DNA of 64,000 nt, taken from Pseudomonas paralcaligenes (GTDB lineage Bacteria > Pseudomonadota > Gammaproteobacteria > Pseudomonadales > Pseudomonadaceae). The stretch spans positions 1 to 64,000 of the forward strand of contig NZ_BPFX01000007.1 of the NCBI RefSeq assembly GCF_019655855.1, read 5' to 3'. The translations under genes were made by a program, and so were the position numbers. The notes below the pieces were generated by a model, which saw only the letters and a program-made list of their open reading frames with translations, was not told the origin of the DNA and did no database searches. Below, in pieces: positions 1 to 9,012 of the stretch (position 1 is the first letter of the stretch; each line of letters opens with the position of its first letter).

Positions 1-17
1 ATCCGTCGTCGCCTGAG

Positions 18-77
18 TAGGGTGCGCCGCGCGCACCGCCTGCCTCCGAGGCCGAGCGGTGCGCGCGGCGCACCCTA
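18..77. repeat. Intergenic inverted repeat, TAGGGTGCGCC type
   Basis: Two arms of about 20 bases (TAGGGTGCGCCGCGCGCACC and its complement) surround a loop of about 20 bases. A single copy of the same arm recurs at 47069-47088, so this is a dispersed repeat rather than a gene-specific signal. It lies upstream of the DUF502 gene, and the rest of bases 1-132 shows no supportable gene. A stop codon at 14-16 could close a gene lying left of the window, but too little is present to call it. Confidence 0.75.
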
Positions 78-132
78 CGCGGAGCACACGGGACTTGTTA
101 GCCTTGGGGCGCCCTCGCCACGGACCCACGCC

Positions 133-783
133 ATGTTCAAACGCAGCTTCCACTCCCTCTTCGCCACCTGGCTGGCCGGCCTTCTCGCCCTGCTGCCGCT
201 GGCCCTCTCGCTGGCCCTGCTGGGCTGGGTGGTGAGCCTGCTCAACCGCCTGATCGGCCCCTCCAGCACCGTCGGCAAGCTGTTCGCCGGGCTTGGCCAG
301 CCCTTCGTCAGCAGCCAGGAGCTGGCCTGGCTGCTCGGCACCGTCGCGCTGGTGGTGGCACTCTACCCGCTCGGCCTGGCCGTCCAGCTCGGCCTGAAGG
401 GCCCGCTGCAGCGCCTGTTCGACCGCACCCTGCGGCGCATCCCTTTGCTCGGCAACCTGTACGGCCTGGCAGACCGCTTTGTCGGCCTGCTCGACCAGCA
501 GGAAAACGCCGACGTGGGGGCTATGAGCCCGGTCTGGTGCTTCTTCGGCGGCGACGGCACCGCCGTGCTGGCGCTGCTGCCCAACCCGCAGCCGGTCGAG
601 ATCGACGGCCGCGCCTATTTCGCCATCCTGGTGCCCACCGCACCGGTGCCGGTGGGCGGCGGCCTGCTCTACGTGCCCGTGGAATGGGTCAAGCCGGCGG
701 ACATGGGCATGGATCGGTTCACCAGCATCTACGTCTCGATGGGCATCACCCCGCCGGGCCCGAACAAACCACCGGCACCCTGA
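133..783 (+). CDS. DUF502 family inner-membrane protein
   Basis: A 216-residue membrane protein of the DUF502 family; its function is not established. Two hydrophobic segments lie near residues 14-35 and 65-85. They are followed by the family-like stretch around IPLLGNLYG and a soluble C-terminal part with VPTAPVPVGGGLLYVP, matching the PT-P-P-GG motif typical of the family. The open frame extends further upstream, but the ATG at 133 starts the first positively charged and hydrophobic stretch, and the upstream residues look like read-through of repeat DNA. The serine hydrolase gene follows after 16 bases, possibly co-transcribed. Confidence 0.8.
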   Translation: MFKRSFHSLFATWLAGLLALLPLALSLALLGWVVSLLNRLIGPSSTVGKLFAGLGQPFVSSQELAWLLGTVALVVALYPLGLAVQLGLKGPLQRLFDRTLRRIPLLGNLYGLADRFVGLLDQQENADVGAMSPVWCFFGGDGTAVLALLPNPQPVEIDGRAYFAILVPTAPVPVGGGLLYVPVEWVKPADMGMDRFTSIYVSMGITPPGPNKPPAP

Positions 784-799
784 GGCTCGGGGTCGAACA

Positions 800-1666
800 A
801 TGCGTTTCTGCCTGGTTCGCAACGGCACCCTGCTGACGCCCGCCCCGTCCGACGAGCTTCTGCCTTGGTGGAGCTTCGGCAAGACGGTGCTCGCGGCCGC
901 CGCTCTGTCGCTGGTGCGGGACGGCCTGGTCGCGCTGGACGACCCAGTGGCCGAGGGCCCCTTTACCCTGCGCCAGCTGCTGCGCCACGAGGCGGGCCTG
1001 GCTGACTACGGGGAGCTTGCCGACTACCACGCCGCCGTCGCGCGCCAGGAAACACCCTGGCCGGCCGAGGAGATGCTTCAACGCCTGGACGCCACTCGGT
1101 TGCGCTACACGCCGGGAGCCGGATGGCGCTACTCGAATGTCGGCTATCTGTATGTCGCCCGGCTGATCGAACGGCTGACCGATCTCCCGTTGGACGAAGC
1201 GCTGAGCCGGCGCGTGCTGGCGCCGCTGGACGTGTCTCATACGCGCCTGGCACGCACGCGGGCCGACTGGGGCGCGGGAGCGCCCGCCGGCTACGACCCG
1301 GCCTGGGTCTACCATGGCCTGCTGGTCGGCCCACTGGATCAGGCAGCCCTGCTGCTGGATCGCCTGCTGGGTGGCGACTATCTCCCGCCAGCTCTGCTCG
1401 ACGAGATGCAGACGCCGCACTTGCTTGGCGGACCTCTGCCGGGCCGCCCCTGGGCCGCGCCCGGCTACGGCCTGGGCCTGATGCAGGGACCGACGACGTG
1501 CGGGCTGTACACACGTGGGCACACCGGTGGCGGTCCGGGCAGCGTGATCGCGGTGTACCGCAGCGCCACGGCGAGTTGCGCGGCCTTCGCGGAAGGCGAT
1601 GACCAGGGCTGCGTGGAAGCGGAAGCGATAAACCGGCTGCGGGCCATTTCGGACGCGGGCCGCTAA
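800..1666 (+). CDS. Serine hydrolase, beta-lactamase/class C family
   Basis: A 288-residue protein of the serine beta-lactamase-like superfamily (class C beta-lactamase, DD-peptidase and esterase fold). The catalytic SxxK motif is S25-F-G-K28, the YSN motif is at 111-113, and HTGG at 241-244 takes the place of the KTG box. The HTG variant is typical of esterase- or peptidase-like members rather than true beta-lactamases. The N-terminus lacks a recognisable signal peptide and the SxxK motif sits unusually close to it, so the protein is probably cytoplasmic. Substrate cannot be predicted. It follows the DUF502 gene closely on the same strand. Confidence 0.8.
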   Translation: MRFCLVRNGTLLTPAPSDELLPWWSFGKTVLAAAALSLVRDGLVALDDPVAEGPFTLRQLLRHEAGLADYGELADYHAAVARQETPWPAEEMLQRLDATRLRYTPGAGWRYSNVGYLYVARLIERLTDLPLDEALSRRVLAPLDVSHTRLARTRADWGAGAPAGYDPAWVYHGLLVGPLDQAALLLDRLLGGDYLPPALLDEMQTPHLLGGPLPGRPWAAPGYGLGLMQGPTTCGLYTRGHTGGGPGSVIAVYRSATASCAAFAEGDDQGCVEAEAINRLRAISDAGR

Positions 1667-1704
1667 GCTGCCTCGACCCGCCATTACCCGCCAGGAGATT
1701 TCTC

Positions 1705-2487
1705 ATGCGTCATCTACTGCTTGCCCTGCTGCTGTGCAGCCCCCTCGCCCTCGCCGAGGTGCAGGTCCGCGAGATGCCCTACACCACCGCCGACGGCACC
1801 CGGCTGATCGGCTACCACGCCTGGGACGATTCCATCGAAGGCCCGCGCCCCGGGGTCATCGTGGTGCATGAATGGTGGGGGCTGAACGACTACGCCAAGC
1901 GCCGCGCCCGCGACCTCGCCGCACTCGGCTACAGCGCCCTGGCAGTCGACATGTACGGCGAAGGCAAGAACACCCAGCACCCGGAGGATGCCGACGCCTT
2001 CATGAAGGCGGTGATGGCCGACCCGCAGACGCCGAGGGCGCGCTTCCAGGCCGGCCTCGAACTGCTCAAGGCCCAGCCGCAGACCGACGCGCAGCGCCTG
2101 GCCGCGATCGGTTACTGCTTCGGCGGCCGGATCGTGCTGGACATGGCCCGCCAGGGCATGCAGCTGGCGGCGGTAGTGAGCTTCCACGGCGCGCTGGTCA
2201 CCGATACTCCGGCCACGCCGGGTAGCGTCAAGGCCAGGGTGCTGGTGGAACACGGCGCCGCCGACAGCTTCATCACGCCGCAGCAGGTCGCCGACTTCAA
2301 GGCCGAGATGGACAAGGCCGGCGCCGACTACCGCTTCGTCGAGCTGCCCGGCGCCAAGCACGGCTTCAGCAACCCGGACGCCGACGCGCACAAGGGCCAC
2401 GGCCTCGACCTCGGCTACCAGAAGGAGGCCGACGAGCGCTCCTGGGCCGACATGCGGCAACTGCTCGACGAGGTATTCCGCCCGTAA
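1705..2487 (+). CDS. Secreted dienelactone hydrolase family protein
   Basis: A 260-residue alpha/beta hydrolase of the dienelactone hydrolase family. An N-terminal signal peptide (MRHLLLALLLCSPLALA) indicates export to the periplasm. The nucleophile is Cys138 in GYCFGG, with Asp187 (HGAADSF) and His219 (AKHGFSN) completing the Cys-Asp-His triad of the family. A GGAGA ribosome-binding site precedes the ATG. Cytoplasmic members open lactone rings in chlorocatechol breakdown, but exported paralogues like this one are common and of unknown substrate. A hairpin near 2492-2513 separates it from the convergent acyl-CoA synthetase gene. Confidence 0.85.
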   Translation: MRHLLLALLLCSPLALAEVQVREMPYTTADGTRLIGYHAWDDSIEGPRPGVIVVHEWWGLNDYAKRRARDLAALGYSALAVDMYGEGKNTQHPEDADAFMKAVMADPQTPRARFQAGLELLKAQPQTDAQRLAAIGYCFGGRIVLDMARQGMQLAAVVSFHGALVTDTPATPGSVKARVLVEHGAADSFITPQQVADFKAEMDKAGADYRFVELPGAKHGFSNPDADAHKGHGLDLGYQKEADERSWADMRQLLDEVFRP

Positions 2488-2547
2488 CGCAACGGGAGCC
2501 CCGAGGGACTCCCGCTCGTGCAGCCGGTTCGGTGAAACCCCGGCAGG

Positions 2548-4203
2548 CTAGCGATGCCAGACCACTTCGCCGCGGCCCTCGCCCCAAGTGTCGAAGTGCG
2601 CGCCGTAGGCGTTTTCCACCGACGCCCGCTTGATCTTCAGGGTCGGGGTCAGGAAGCCGTTGTCCACCGCCCAGACCTCCGGCACCAACACCAGCCCGTT
2701 GAGCTGCTCGTGCTTGTCCAGTACCTGGTTGGTTTCCGCCAGCAAACGCCGCAGGCTGCTCTCCAGCTGCTCGCGCGACTCCCGCCGCGCCACCTCGGAC
2801 AGCACGCACAACGCCAGCGGCTGCGGCAGGCCGTCGCCCACCACGCAGACCTGCTCGATGTGGGTGTGCACGGCCAGGCGGTTCTCGATCGGCGCCGGCG
2901 CCACGTACTTGCCCTTGCTGGTCTTGAAGATTTCCTTGATCCGCCCGGTCAGGCGCAGGTTGCCCTCGGCGTCTTGCTCGCCCTTGTCGCCGGTGCGCAG
3001 GAAGCCGTCCTCGGTCATCGCCTCGGCGGTCTTGCCCGGCTCCTTGTAGTAGCCCTGCATGGTCGAGCCGCTGCGCACCAGCACCTCGCCCTCCTCGCTG
3101 ATGCGAACCTCGACGCCCGGGTTGTTCTGGCCGATCCAGCCCTTCTTGAAGCGGCCGGGGCGGCAGACGTGGGAGTAGCCGCAGTTTTCCGTCATGCCGT
3201 AGACCTCCTGCAGCTCCAGCCCCAGGCGGCGGTACCAGGCCAGCAGCGCATCCGGCACCGGTGCGGCGCCGGATAGCGCGTAGCGCACGGCGTCCAGCCC
3301 CAGGCCACGGAGCACCTTGCGCCCGACCAGGCGGCCGAGCAGCGGGATGGACAGGAGGAAGTCCAGCTTCTTCGCCGGCATCTGCGCGTACACGCCCATC
3401 TGGAACTTGGTCCAGATCCGCGGCACGCCGAAGAACACCGTGGGCCGGGCGCGGCGCAGGTCTTCGACGAAGGTGTCCAGGCTCTCGGCGAAGAACACGG
3501 TCATGCCGCTGTACAGGGAGTTGAGCTCGACGAACATGCGCTCGGCCACGTGGCACAGCGGCAGGTAGGACAAGGCGCGGTCGCTCTCGTTGACACCGAA
3601 CAGCTCCGTGGCGTGGCCGGCGGTGAAGCCGAAATTGCCGAAGTTGTGCATCACGCCCTTGGGCATGCCGGTGGTGCCGGAGGTATAGATGATGGTGGCG
3701 AGGTGATCGGGATGGTTGCGTGGCGTGTCCTGGATCGGCAAGCAGGACTGCAGATCGCTCCACAGCCGGTCGAAGCTGCCGTCGGCGTGCAGCGGCAGCG
3801 CCACAGTGGTCACGCTCTCCGGCACGCCGGGGGCCATGGCCGGCCAGTCGTCCAGCTTGCCGATGAAGGCGACCCGGGCCTCGGCGTGCTCCAGCACCTG
3901 GCGCACCGACTCGGCGGTGAGGTTGGGATAGAGCGGCACCGAGACGTGCCCCGCCATCCAGATGGCCAGGTCGGTGACGATCCAGTGGGCGCAGTTCTTC
4001 GAGATGATCGCGATCCTGCTGCCCGGCTCCAGCTCCAGGCTGCGCAGCCAGCTGGCGGTGCGCCGCGCCTGCTCGCCGACCTCGGCCCAGGTGAGCTGCT
4101 CCACCTGCCCGCCGCCCAGCGGCTGGATCAGGTAGGTCTTGTTCGGGTGACGCGACTCACGCTCGAAAAACACCTCGAGCGGCAAACGGACTGCACTGGC
4201 CAC
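2548..4203 (-). CDS. Long-chain acyl-CoA synthetase (AMP-binding)
   Basis: A 551-residue AMP-forming acyl-CoA ligase that activates fatty acids with ATP and CoA. The P-loop-like AMP motif is YTSGTTGMPKG, followed by the long-chain synthetase signature (YGMTENCG), the hinge motif RTGDKGEQD and the catalytic-lysine region near GRIKEIFKTSKGKYVAP. The start is a GTG at 4203, preceded by AAGGAGG four bases upstream. The open frame runs further upstream, but that part crosses a promoter-like palindrome at 4239-4260 and is not coding. It corresponds in position to PA1617 of PAO1. Fatty-acid length preference cannot be read from sequence. Confidence 0.88.
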   Translation of the reverse strand: MASAVRLPLEVFFERESRHPNKTYLIQPLGGGQVEQLTWAEVGEQARRTASWLRSLELEPGSRIAIISKNCAHWIVTDLAIWMAGHVSVPLYPNLTAESVRQVLEHAEARVAFIGKLDDWPAMAPGVPESVTTVALPLHADGSFDRLWSDLQSCLPIQDTPRNHPDHLATIIYTSGTTGMPKGVMHNFGNFGFTAGHATELFGVNESDRALSYLPLCHVAERMFVELNSLYSGMTVFFAESLDTFVEDLRRARPTVFFGVPRIWTKFQMGVYAQMPAKKLDFLLSIPLLGRLVGRKVLRGLGLDAVRYALSGAAPVPDALLAWYRRLGLELQEVYGMTENCGYSHVCRPGRFKKGWIGQNNPGVEVRISEEGEVLVRSGSTMQGYYKEPGKTAEAMTEDGFLRTGDKGEQDAEGNLRLTGRIKEIFKTSKGKYVAPAPIENRLAVHTHIEQVCVVGDGLPQPLALCVLSEVARRESREQLESSLRRLLAETNQVLDKHEQLNGLVLVPEVWAVDNGFLTPTLKIKRASVENAYGAHFDTWGEGRGEVVWHR

Positions 4204-4238
4204 GGGGCCTCCTTGTTTTTTGTTTTTGTCACAGGGAG

Positions 4239-4260
4239 CAACCAAGCACTTGCTTGGTTG
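4239..4260. promoter_or_regulatory. Perfect 22-bp palindrome, likely operator for the acyl-CoA synthetase
   Basis: Ten-base arms (CAACCAAGCA and TGCTTGGTTG) flank a central CT with no mismatch. The site lies 36-57 bases upstream of the acyl-CoA synthetase GTG, where a promoter should be. Size and symmetry fit a TetR-family dimer site; many such regulators control fatty-acid genes in Pseudomonas. No T-run follows on either strand, so it is unlikely to be a terminator. The regulator itself is not in the window. Confidence 0.65.
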
Positions 4261-4314
4261 AATATTCCACGCGTCAGGAGGCGTCGCAAGTGAAGAAATG
4301 TTACAGGAGCGCAC

Positions 4315-4338
4315 CGCCGCCCCGAGGCCGGGGCGGCG
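4315..4338 (-). terminator. Strong GC hairpin after sixA, no U-tract
   Basis: A 10-base stem (CGCCGCCCCG/CGGGGCGGCG) closes on a 4-base loop 15 bases past the sixA stop. It could stop or stabilise the gpsA-DUF4389-sixA transcript, but no run of T follows in the direction of transcription. Confidence 0.4.
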
Positions 4339-4352
4339 TCAACGGATACGCA

Positions 4353-4802
4353 TCAGGGGTGATGAAGGGCGGAAAGCTGCATCAGGCCGGGGACGACATC
4401 GCCCTCGAGCACCACCAGGCTGGCGGTGTGCAGGCCCAGGGGCTGCTGCAGATGGCCGTGGATCAGCAGGCCAGAGAGACTGCCGAGCAAAGGGTTGTGG
4501 CTGACCAGCAGGCATTCGCCGGGATAGTCGTCCAGATGGCTGGCGGCCGCGCGTGGCGGATCGTCGGGCGTGGCCCAGTCCACCGTGGTCAGCGGCAGCG
4601 CCAGGCCGAGGGTCTCGCGCACGATCTCGGCGGTCTGCCGGGCGCGCAGGTAGGGACTGACCAGGATGTGCTGCAGAGGCCGCCCCCGCAGGTGCTCGGC
4701 GCTTCTGCGCACTTCCTTGCGGCCGCGCTCGGTGAGGGCGCGCTCCGCGTCGCTGCGCGCACGCGGTTCGGCCTCGCCGTGGCGCAACAGCCAGAGGGTC
4801 AC
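4353..4802 (-). CDS. sixA: Phosphohistidine phosphatase SixA
   Basis: A 149-residue histidine phosphatase. The catalytic RHG motif is in LWLLRHGEAEP at the N-terminus, with the second histidine in LLVSHNPLL. SixA removes phosphate from histidines of phosphotransfer proteins; in E. coli it acts in the nitrogen-related PTS. The start is a GTG sharing the sequence GTGA with the stop of the upstream DUF4389 gene, so the two are probably translationally coupled. Length fits the family (about 150-160 residues). Confidence 0.85.
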   Translation of the reverse strand: MTLWLLRHGEAEPRARSDAERALTERGRKEVRRSAEHLRGRPLQHILVSPYLRARQTAEIVRETLGLALPLTTVDWATPDDPPRAAASHLDDYPGECLLVSHNPLLGSLSGLLIHGHLQQPLGLHTASLVVLEGDVVPGLMQLSALHHP

Positions 4803-5146
4803 AGCTTGGGTTCTTCGTCGCGTACCGGGTGCGGTGCCGGCGGGATGGAGTGCGGCTCGTTGTCTTCCGGCGCGCGCGGGGTCGGCCAGTCGGCGAAGGG
4901 CCAGGGCTTCTCCTCGGTGTTGAAGGTGCCGAAGCGGCCGATCTGCTGCAGGTACTGGCTCAGGCTGTCGCCGAACGACTGCAGCCCGCTGTTGGGCGCG
5001 CCGTAGAACAGGCGGTAGCCCAGCTGCAGCAGGACCACGCCGCCGAGCACGATCTCGGCCAGTTGCCAGACGATGGTGAAGATCACCATCCACAGAATCC
5101 GCAGGGCGATGGATTCGCGCTCAAGTTCCTTGCTCGGTTCGCTCAT
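4799..5146 (-). CDS. DUF4389 membrane protein
   Basis: A 115-residue protein with two hydrophobic segments near residues 17-34 and 36-46 and a proline- and acid-rich cytoplasmic tail (about 80-115). It matches the DUF4389 family, found beside gpsA in pseudomonads (PA1616 type) and of unknown function. AAGGAGAG lies upstream of the ATG. It sits 29 bases downstream of gpsA and overlaps sixA by four bases, which suggests one transcript. Confidence 0.78.
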   Translation of the reverse strand: MSEPSKELERESIALRILWMVIFTIVWQLAEIVLGGVVLLQLGYRLFYGAPNSGLQSFGDSLSQYLQQIGRFGTFNTEEKPWPFADWPTPRAPEDNEPHSIPPAPHPVRDEEPKL

Positions 5147-5175
5147 GGTGCTCTCCTTTCTCAGAATCCGTTAGA

Positions 5176-6198
5176 TCAGAAACCGCTGGGTGAAATGAAG
5201 TCCACATCCGTCTTGGGCTCGCCGCGCATCAGCCCCTGGATCACCTGCTCCAGGGTGCGCCCCTCGAACAGGATGGCATGCAGACCGGCGACCAACGGCA
5301 TGTAGACCTGCAACTCCTCCGCCTTGTTCTTCAAGACTTTGAGGGTATTGACGCCCTCGGCCACCTCGCCCAGGCGCGCCACCGCGTCCTCCAGAGACAG
5401 GCCCTCGCCCAGGGCATGCCCCACCTGGTAGTTGCGGCTCTTGGGCGAGGAACAGGTGACGATCAGGTCGCCGACCCCGGCCAGGCCGAGGAAGGTCATG
5501 GGGTTGGCACCGAGGGTAACGGCGAAGCGGGTCATTTCCGCCAGCGCGCGGGTGATCAGCATGCTCTTGGTGTTCTCGCCCATGCCCAGTGCTGCGGCCA
5601 TGCCGGCGATGATGGCATAGACGTTCTTCAGGGCACCGCCCAGCTCCACGCCGAAGCTGTCGCGGCTGGCGTAGACGCGGAAGGTGCGGCCGTGCAGCGC
5701 GTCCTGCACGCGCTGGCAGAGTTCCTCGTCCTCGCTGGCGATCACCGTGGCGGTCAGCGCATGTTCGGCGATCTCGCGCGCCAGGTTCGGCCCGGACAGC
5801 ACACCGATGCGCGCCTGGGGCGCCACCTCGGCGAGAATCTGGCTCATCAGCTTGAAGCCGTCGGCCTCGATGCCCTTGGTGGTGCTCACCAGCAGCTTGC
5901 CGGCCAGGGCGCCGGCCACCGGCTGCAGCACGTTGCGCAGGGCCGACGAGGGAATCGCGACGAACACCAGCTCGCAGGCGGCCAGGGTGGCCGGCAGGTC
6001 GGTCACCGGCTCGACACCGGGCAGCAGCTTGATGCCCTTCAGGTAGCGCGGGTTCTCGCGCCGGGTGCGCATGGCCTCGGCCTGTTCGGGGTCGCGCATC
6101 CACTGCAGGACGCGCTGGCCGTTGGCGGCCAGGAGGTTGGCAATGGCGGTGCCGAAGCTGCCGCCGCCCAGTACTGCAACGGGTTGTTGCTCGGTCAT
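5176..6198 (-). CDS. gpsA: NAD(P)+ glycerol-3-phosphate dehydrogenase GpsA
   Basis: A 340-residue cytoplasmic enzyme that reduces dihydroxyacetone phosphate to sn-glycerol-3-phosphate, the backbone for phospholipid synthesis. The N-terminal Rossmann motif is [14 protein letters not shown]. The family's catalytic-lysine region is in GALKNVYAI, followed by [17 protein letters not shown]. The start chosen is the ATG at 6198 ([13 protein letters not shown]), not an in-frame ATG seven codons upstream, because the Rossmann strand then begins at the usual distance. The gene is divergent from the hybrid sensor kinase. Confidence 0.95.
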   Translation of the reverse strand: MTEQQPVAVLGGGSFGTAIANLLAANGQRVLQWMRDPEQAEAMRTRRENPRYLKGIKLLPGVEPVTDLPATLAACELVFVAIPSSALRNVLQPVAGALAGKLLVSTTKGIEADGFKLMSQILAEVAPQARIGVLSGPNLAREIAEHALTATVIASEDEELCQRVQDALHGRTFRVYASRDSFGVELGGALKNVYAIIAGMAAALGMGENTKSMLITRALAEMTRFAVTLGANPMTFLGLAGVGDLIVTCSSPKSRNYQVGHALGEGLSLEDAVARLGEVAEGVNTLKVLKNKAEELQVYMPLVAGLHAILFEGRTLEQVIQGLMRGEPKTDVDFISPSGF

Positions 6199-6441
6199 AG
6201 GAATTCCACAGCGGGCCATCTGTCGATGGCGGATGCCTCATTATCATGGAGCCTCGGCCGACCGGCCAGTCCCACGCCACAGCAAGCGCTGGCAAAGCCT
6301 GGCTTCTCGGTTAACATGCGGCTGTCCTGCCAGAGAACAAGGCCGTTCCGTGCACACCGTTCCGTTCTGCCATCCGCAACTCCCGCAATGCCTGGCCGCG
6401 CGCTCCCCGCTGCCCCGCCGGCCAGAGAGCGAAACCCGCTG

Positions 6442-8313
6442 ATGTTCGGCTGGAACTGGGACATCCATACCCGTACCCAGCTGATCAGCGTAGGCCCGGC
6501 GCTGCTGCTCACTCTGCTGCTGACCGGCTTCTTCACCTATTCGCGCCTGGAAGACCTGCGCCAGGAGATCAACCAGTCCGGCCAACTGATGGCCAACCAG
6601 TTGGCGCCGGCGGTGGTGCACGGCGTCGCCGCCGGCGATACCCAGGCCCTGGAAAGCCTGCTGCGCGCCACCCTGCAGACGCCCAGCGTCCGCTTCCTGG
6701 AAGTGCGCGACAAGGCCGAAACCATCCTGGTCTACGTCGAGCAGCACAAGGACCCAGCGGCCTCGCAGGTGGACATCTTCCATGCCTCCGTCCGCCGGGA
6801 GAAAGCCTCGGGCGCCGACGAATACCTGGGCCGGGTGGTGGTCGGCATGTCCGACGAGACCTTCACCAGCCGCCAGCAGGCGATCCTGCTCAAGGCCACG
6901 ATACTGGCGCTGTTTGCGCTGCTGCTGACTTTCTTCCTCGCCCGCCAGCTGGCCCGTCGCCTGTCCCAGCCGATCAGCGAAATGGGCAAGGCGGTGGAGG
7001 CGATCAAGGCCGGCGACTACCGGACCACGCTCCCGGAGACCGACACCAGCGAACTGGGCGGCCTCGCCCGGCACATCAACAACCTCGCCGAGGAACTGGA
7101 AAGCGCCAGCCGCGAGCAGCGCGAGGCCATGCAGCAGCTGATCCAGGCACGCGAGGAAGCCGAGCAGGCCAACCGCGCCAAGTCGGACTTCCTGGCGATG
7201 ATGAGCCACGAGCTGCGCACGCCAATGAACGGCGTGCTGGGCATGCTGCAGTTGCTGGAAACCACCGAGATGAACCACGAGCAAGCGGAATACGCGGCGC
7301 TGGCCATCGAATCTACCGAGCACCTGCTCAAGGTCATCAACGACATCCTCGATTTCTCCCGGATCGAGCGCGGTGCCCTCGAACTGGAGCGCATCCCCTT
7401 CAACCTCAAGGAGCTGCTACAGGACTCGATCCAGGTCTTCCAGCACAGCGCCCAGCAGCGCGGCCTCTACCTGCGCCTGGAGAAGCCGCCGGGCCTGGAG
7501 GCGTTCGAAGTCCAGGGCGACCCCACCCGTATCCGCCAGATCCTGGTCAATCTGCTCGGCAATGCGCTGAAGTTCACCGAGGAAGGTGGCATCCGCATCG
7601 AGACCCACTGGCAGCCGCTGGACAACGACATCCTCTGGTTCACCTGCGCAGTGCGCGATAGCGGTATCGGCATCGCCCCGCAACGTCTGGAGCACATGTT
7701 CGATGCCTTCCAGCAGGCCGACAGCTCGATTTCCCGCCGCTACGGCGGAACCGGGCTGGGCCTGTCGATCGCCCGCACCCTGGCCGAGCGCATGGGCGGC
7801 ACCCTCCACGCCAGCAGTGAGGAAGGCATCGGCTCGGTATTCACCCTCGAGATTCCCCTGCCCTTCAACATGCGCAGCACCCTCGAAACGCCACGGATAC
7901 AGAGCGACGACAGCTCCGGCGAAGGTCTGGAGGTGCTGCTGGTGGAAGACAACCCGGTCAACCAGACCGTGATCGAGGCCATGCTGCGCAGCCTGGGCTA
8001 CCGGGTCGAACTGGTCGGCGATGGCGCCCAGGCCGTGCAGCGCTTCGACCCTCAGCGTTTCGTCGCCGTGCTGATGGATTGCCGCCTGCCGATCATGGAC
8101 GGCTACGAGGCGACCCGGCAGATCCGCCGCCAGTCGCCGCACTGCAACACACCGATCATCGCCCTCACCGCCAACGCGCTGCAGGGCGACCGCGAAGCCT
8201 GCCTCCAGGCGGGCATGAACGACTACCTGGCCAAGCCCTTCAAACGCGCCGATCTGGAGCGCGCCCTGACGCGCTGGCTGATCCGGCGCAACCAGCCGCA
8301 TCAGGAGGACTAG
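6442..8313 (+). CDS. Hybrid sensor histidine kinase, PA1611-like
   Basis: A 623-residue membrane sensor. Two transmembrane segments (about 15-33 and 150-166) enclose a periplasmic region of about 115 residues. They are followed by a HAMP domain (about 168-222), a HisKA domain with phospho-His255 ([10 protein letters not shown]), an ATPase domain (N box about 370, [15 protein letters not shown]) and a receiver domain (about 496-612; acidic pair E501-D502, phospho-Asp545, Lys598). There is no Hpt domain. That fits PA1611 of P. aeruginosa, which sits by fabA and is reported to pass phosphate to the separate protein HptB and to bind RetS, affecting the Gac/Rsm switch. The long in-frame upstream extension crosses gpsA in antisense and is not coding. 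Confidence 0.88.
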   Translation: MFGWNWDIHTRTQLISVGPALLLTLLLTGFFTYSRLEDLRQEINQSGQLMANQLAPAVVHGVAAGDTQALESLLRATLQTPSVRFLEVRDKAETILVYVEQHKDPAASQVDIFHASVRREKASGADEYLGRVVVGMSDETFTSRQQAILLKATILALFALLLTFFLARQLARRLSQPISEMGKAVEAIKAGDYRTTLPETDTSELGGLARHINNLAEELESASREQREAMQQLIQAREEAEQANRAKSDFLAMMSHELRTPMNGVLGMLQLLETTEMNHEQAEYAALAIESTEHLLKVINDILDFSRIERGALELERIPFNLKELLQDSIQVFQHSAQQRGLYLRLEKPPGLEAFEVQGDPTRIRQILVNLLGNALKFTEEGGIRIETHWQPLDNDILWFTCAVRDSGIGIAPQRLEHMFDAFQQADSSISRRYGGTGLGLSIARTLAERMGGTLHASSEEGIGSVFTLEIPLPFNMRSTLETPRIQSDDSSGEGLEVLLVEDNPVNQTVIEAMLRSLGYRVELVGDGAQAVQRFDPQRFVAVLMDCRLPIMDGYEATRQIRRQSPHCNTPIIALTANALQGDREACLQAGMNDYLAKPFKRADLERALTRWLIRRNQPHQED

Positions 8314-8355
8314 ACTTTTTGCACCCGCGGTCATGATCTGTGACAAGTTATGCCG

Positions 8356-8369
8356 GTATACAGGTGTAC
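8356..8369. promoter_or_regulatory. Pseudo-palindrome upstream of fabA
   Basis: GTATACAGGTGTAC is an imperfect dyad (GTAYAC...GTRTAC) in the 170-base region upstream of fabA, about 115 bases before its start. It could be an operator. In P. aeruginosa fabAB is controlled by DesT, but I cannot say that this is a DesT site. Confidence 0.3.
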
Positions 8370-8483
8370 ACACTGGGCTGTGACTTTCACCATGACGCAA
8401 CAGTCTATGACTAGTCTGCCGCTACACAAGAACAGAAGCGGCACAGCTTTAAGCCCCGTCCGGGGGACCATTGAGGAGTTCGC

Positions 8484-8999
8484 ATGACCAAGCAAAACGC
8501 CTATTCCCGGGAAGAATTGCTCGCCTGCAGCCGCGGCGAGCTGTTTGGCCCGGGCAATGCGCAGTTGCCCGCCCCCAACATGCTGATGATCGATCGCATC
8601 GCTCATATCAGCGACACCGGCGGCAAATACGGCAAGGGCGAGATCGTCGCCGAACTCGATATCAACCCGGATCTCTGGTTCTTCGCCTGCCACTTCGAGG
8701 GCGACCCGGTCATGCCGGGCTGCCTGGGCCTCGACGCGATGTGGCAGCTGGTCGGCTTCTACCTCGGCTGGCAGGGCAACCCCGGCCGCGGCCGCGCCCT
8801 GGGCTCGGGCGAAGTGAAGTTCTTCGGTCAGGTACTGCCCACCGCGAAGAAACTCACCTACACCATCCATATCAAACGAACCATCAGCCGCTCGCTGATC
8901 CTCGGCATCGCCGACGGCAGCGTCAGCGTCGATGGTCGCGAAATCTACAGTGCCGAAGGCCTCCGCGTCGGCCTGTTCACCTCTACCGACAGCTTCTGA
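8484..8999 (+). CDS. fabA: 3-hydroxydecanoyl-ACP dehydratase/isomerase FabA
   Basis: A 171-residue bifunctional enzyme that dehydrates 3-hydroxydecanoyl-ACP and isomerises trans-2- to cis-3-decenoyl-ACP, the branch point of anaerobic unsaturated fatty acid synthesis. The catalytic pair His70 ([13 protein letters not shown]) and Asp84 (CLGLDAMWQ) falls at the same numbers as in E. coli. GAGGAG lies eight bases upstream of the ATG. fabB follows after 13 bases and the two must work together, as FabB elongates the cis product. The upstream 170 bases hold the promoter. Confidence 0.97.
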   Translation: MTKQNAYSREELLACSRGELFGPGNAQLPAPNMLMIDRIAHISDTGGKYGKGEIVAELDINPDLWFFACHFEGDPVMPGCLGLDAMWQLVGFYLGWQGNPGRGRALGSGEVKFFGQVLPTAKKLTYTIHIKRTISRSLILGIADGSVSVDGREIYSAEGLRVGLFTSTDSF

Positions 9000-9012
9000 A
9001 GGACATTTCCGC

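Noticed and set aside
5278-6441. Long in-frame extension in front of the hybrid kinase
   Set aside because: It runs antisense through gpsA with low-complexity composition; the membrane-sensor N-terminus starts at 6442.
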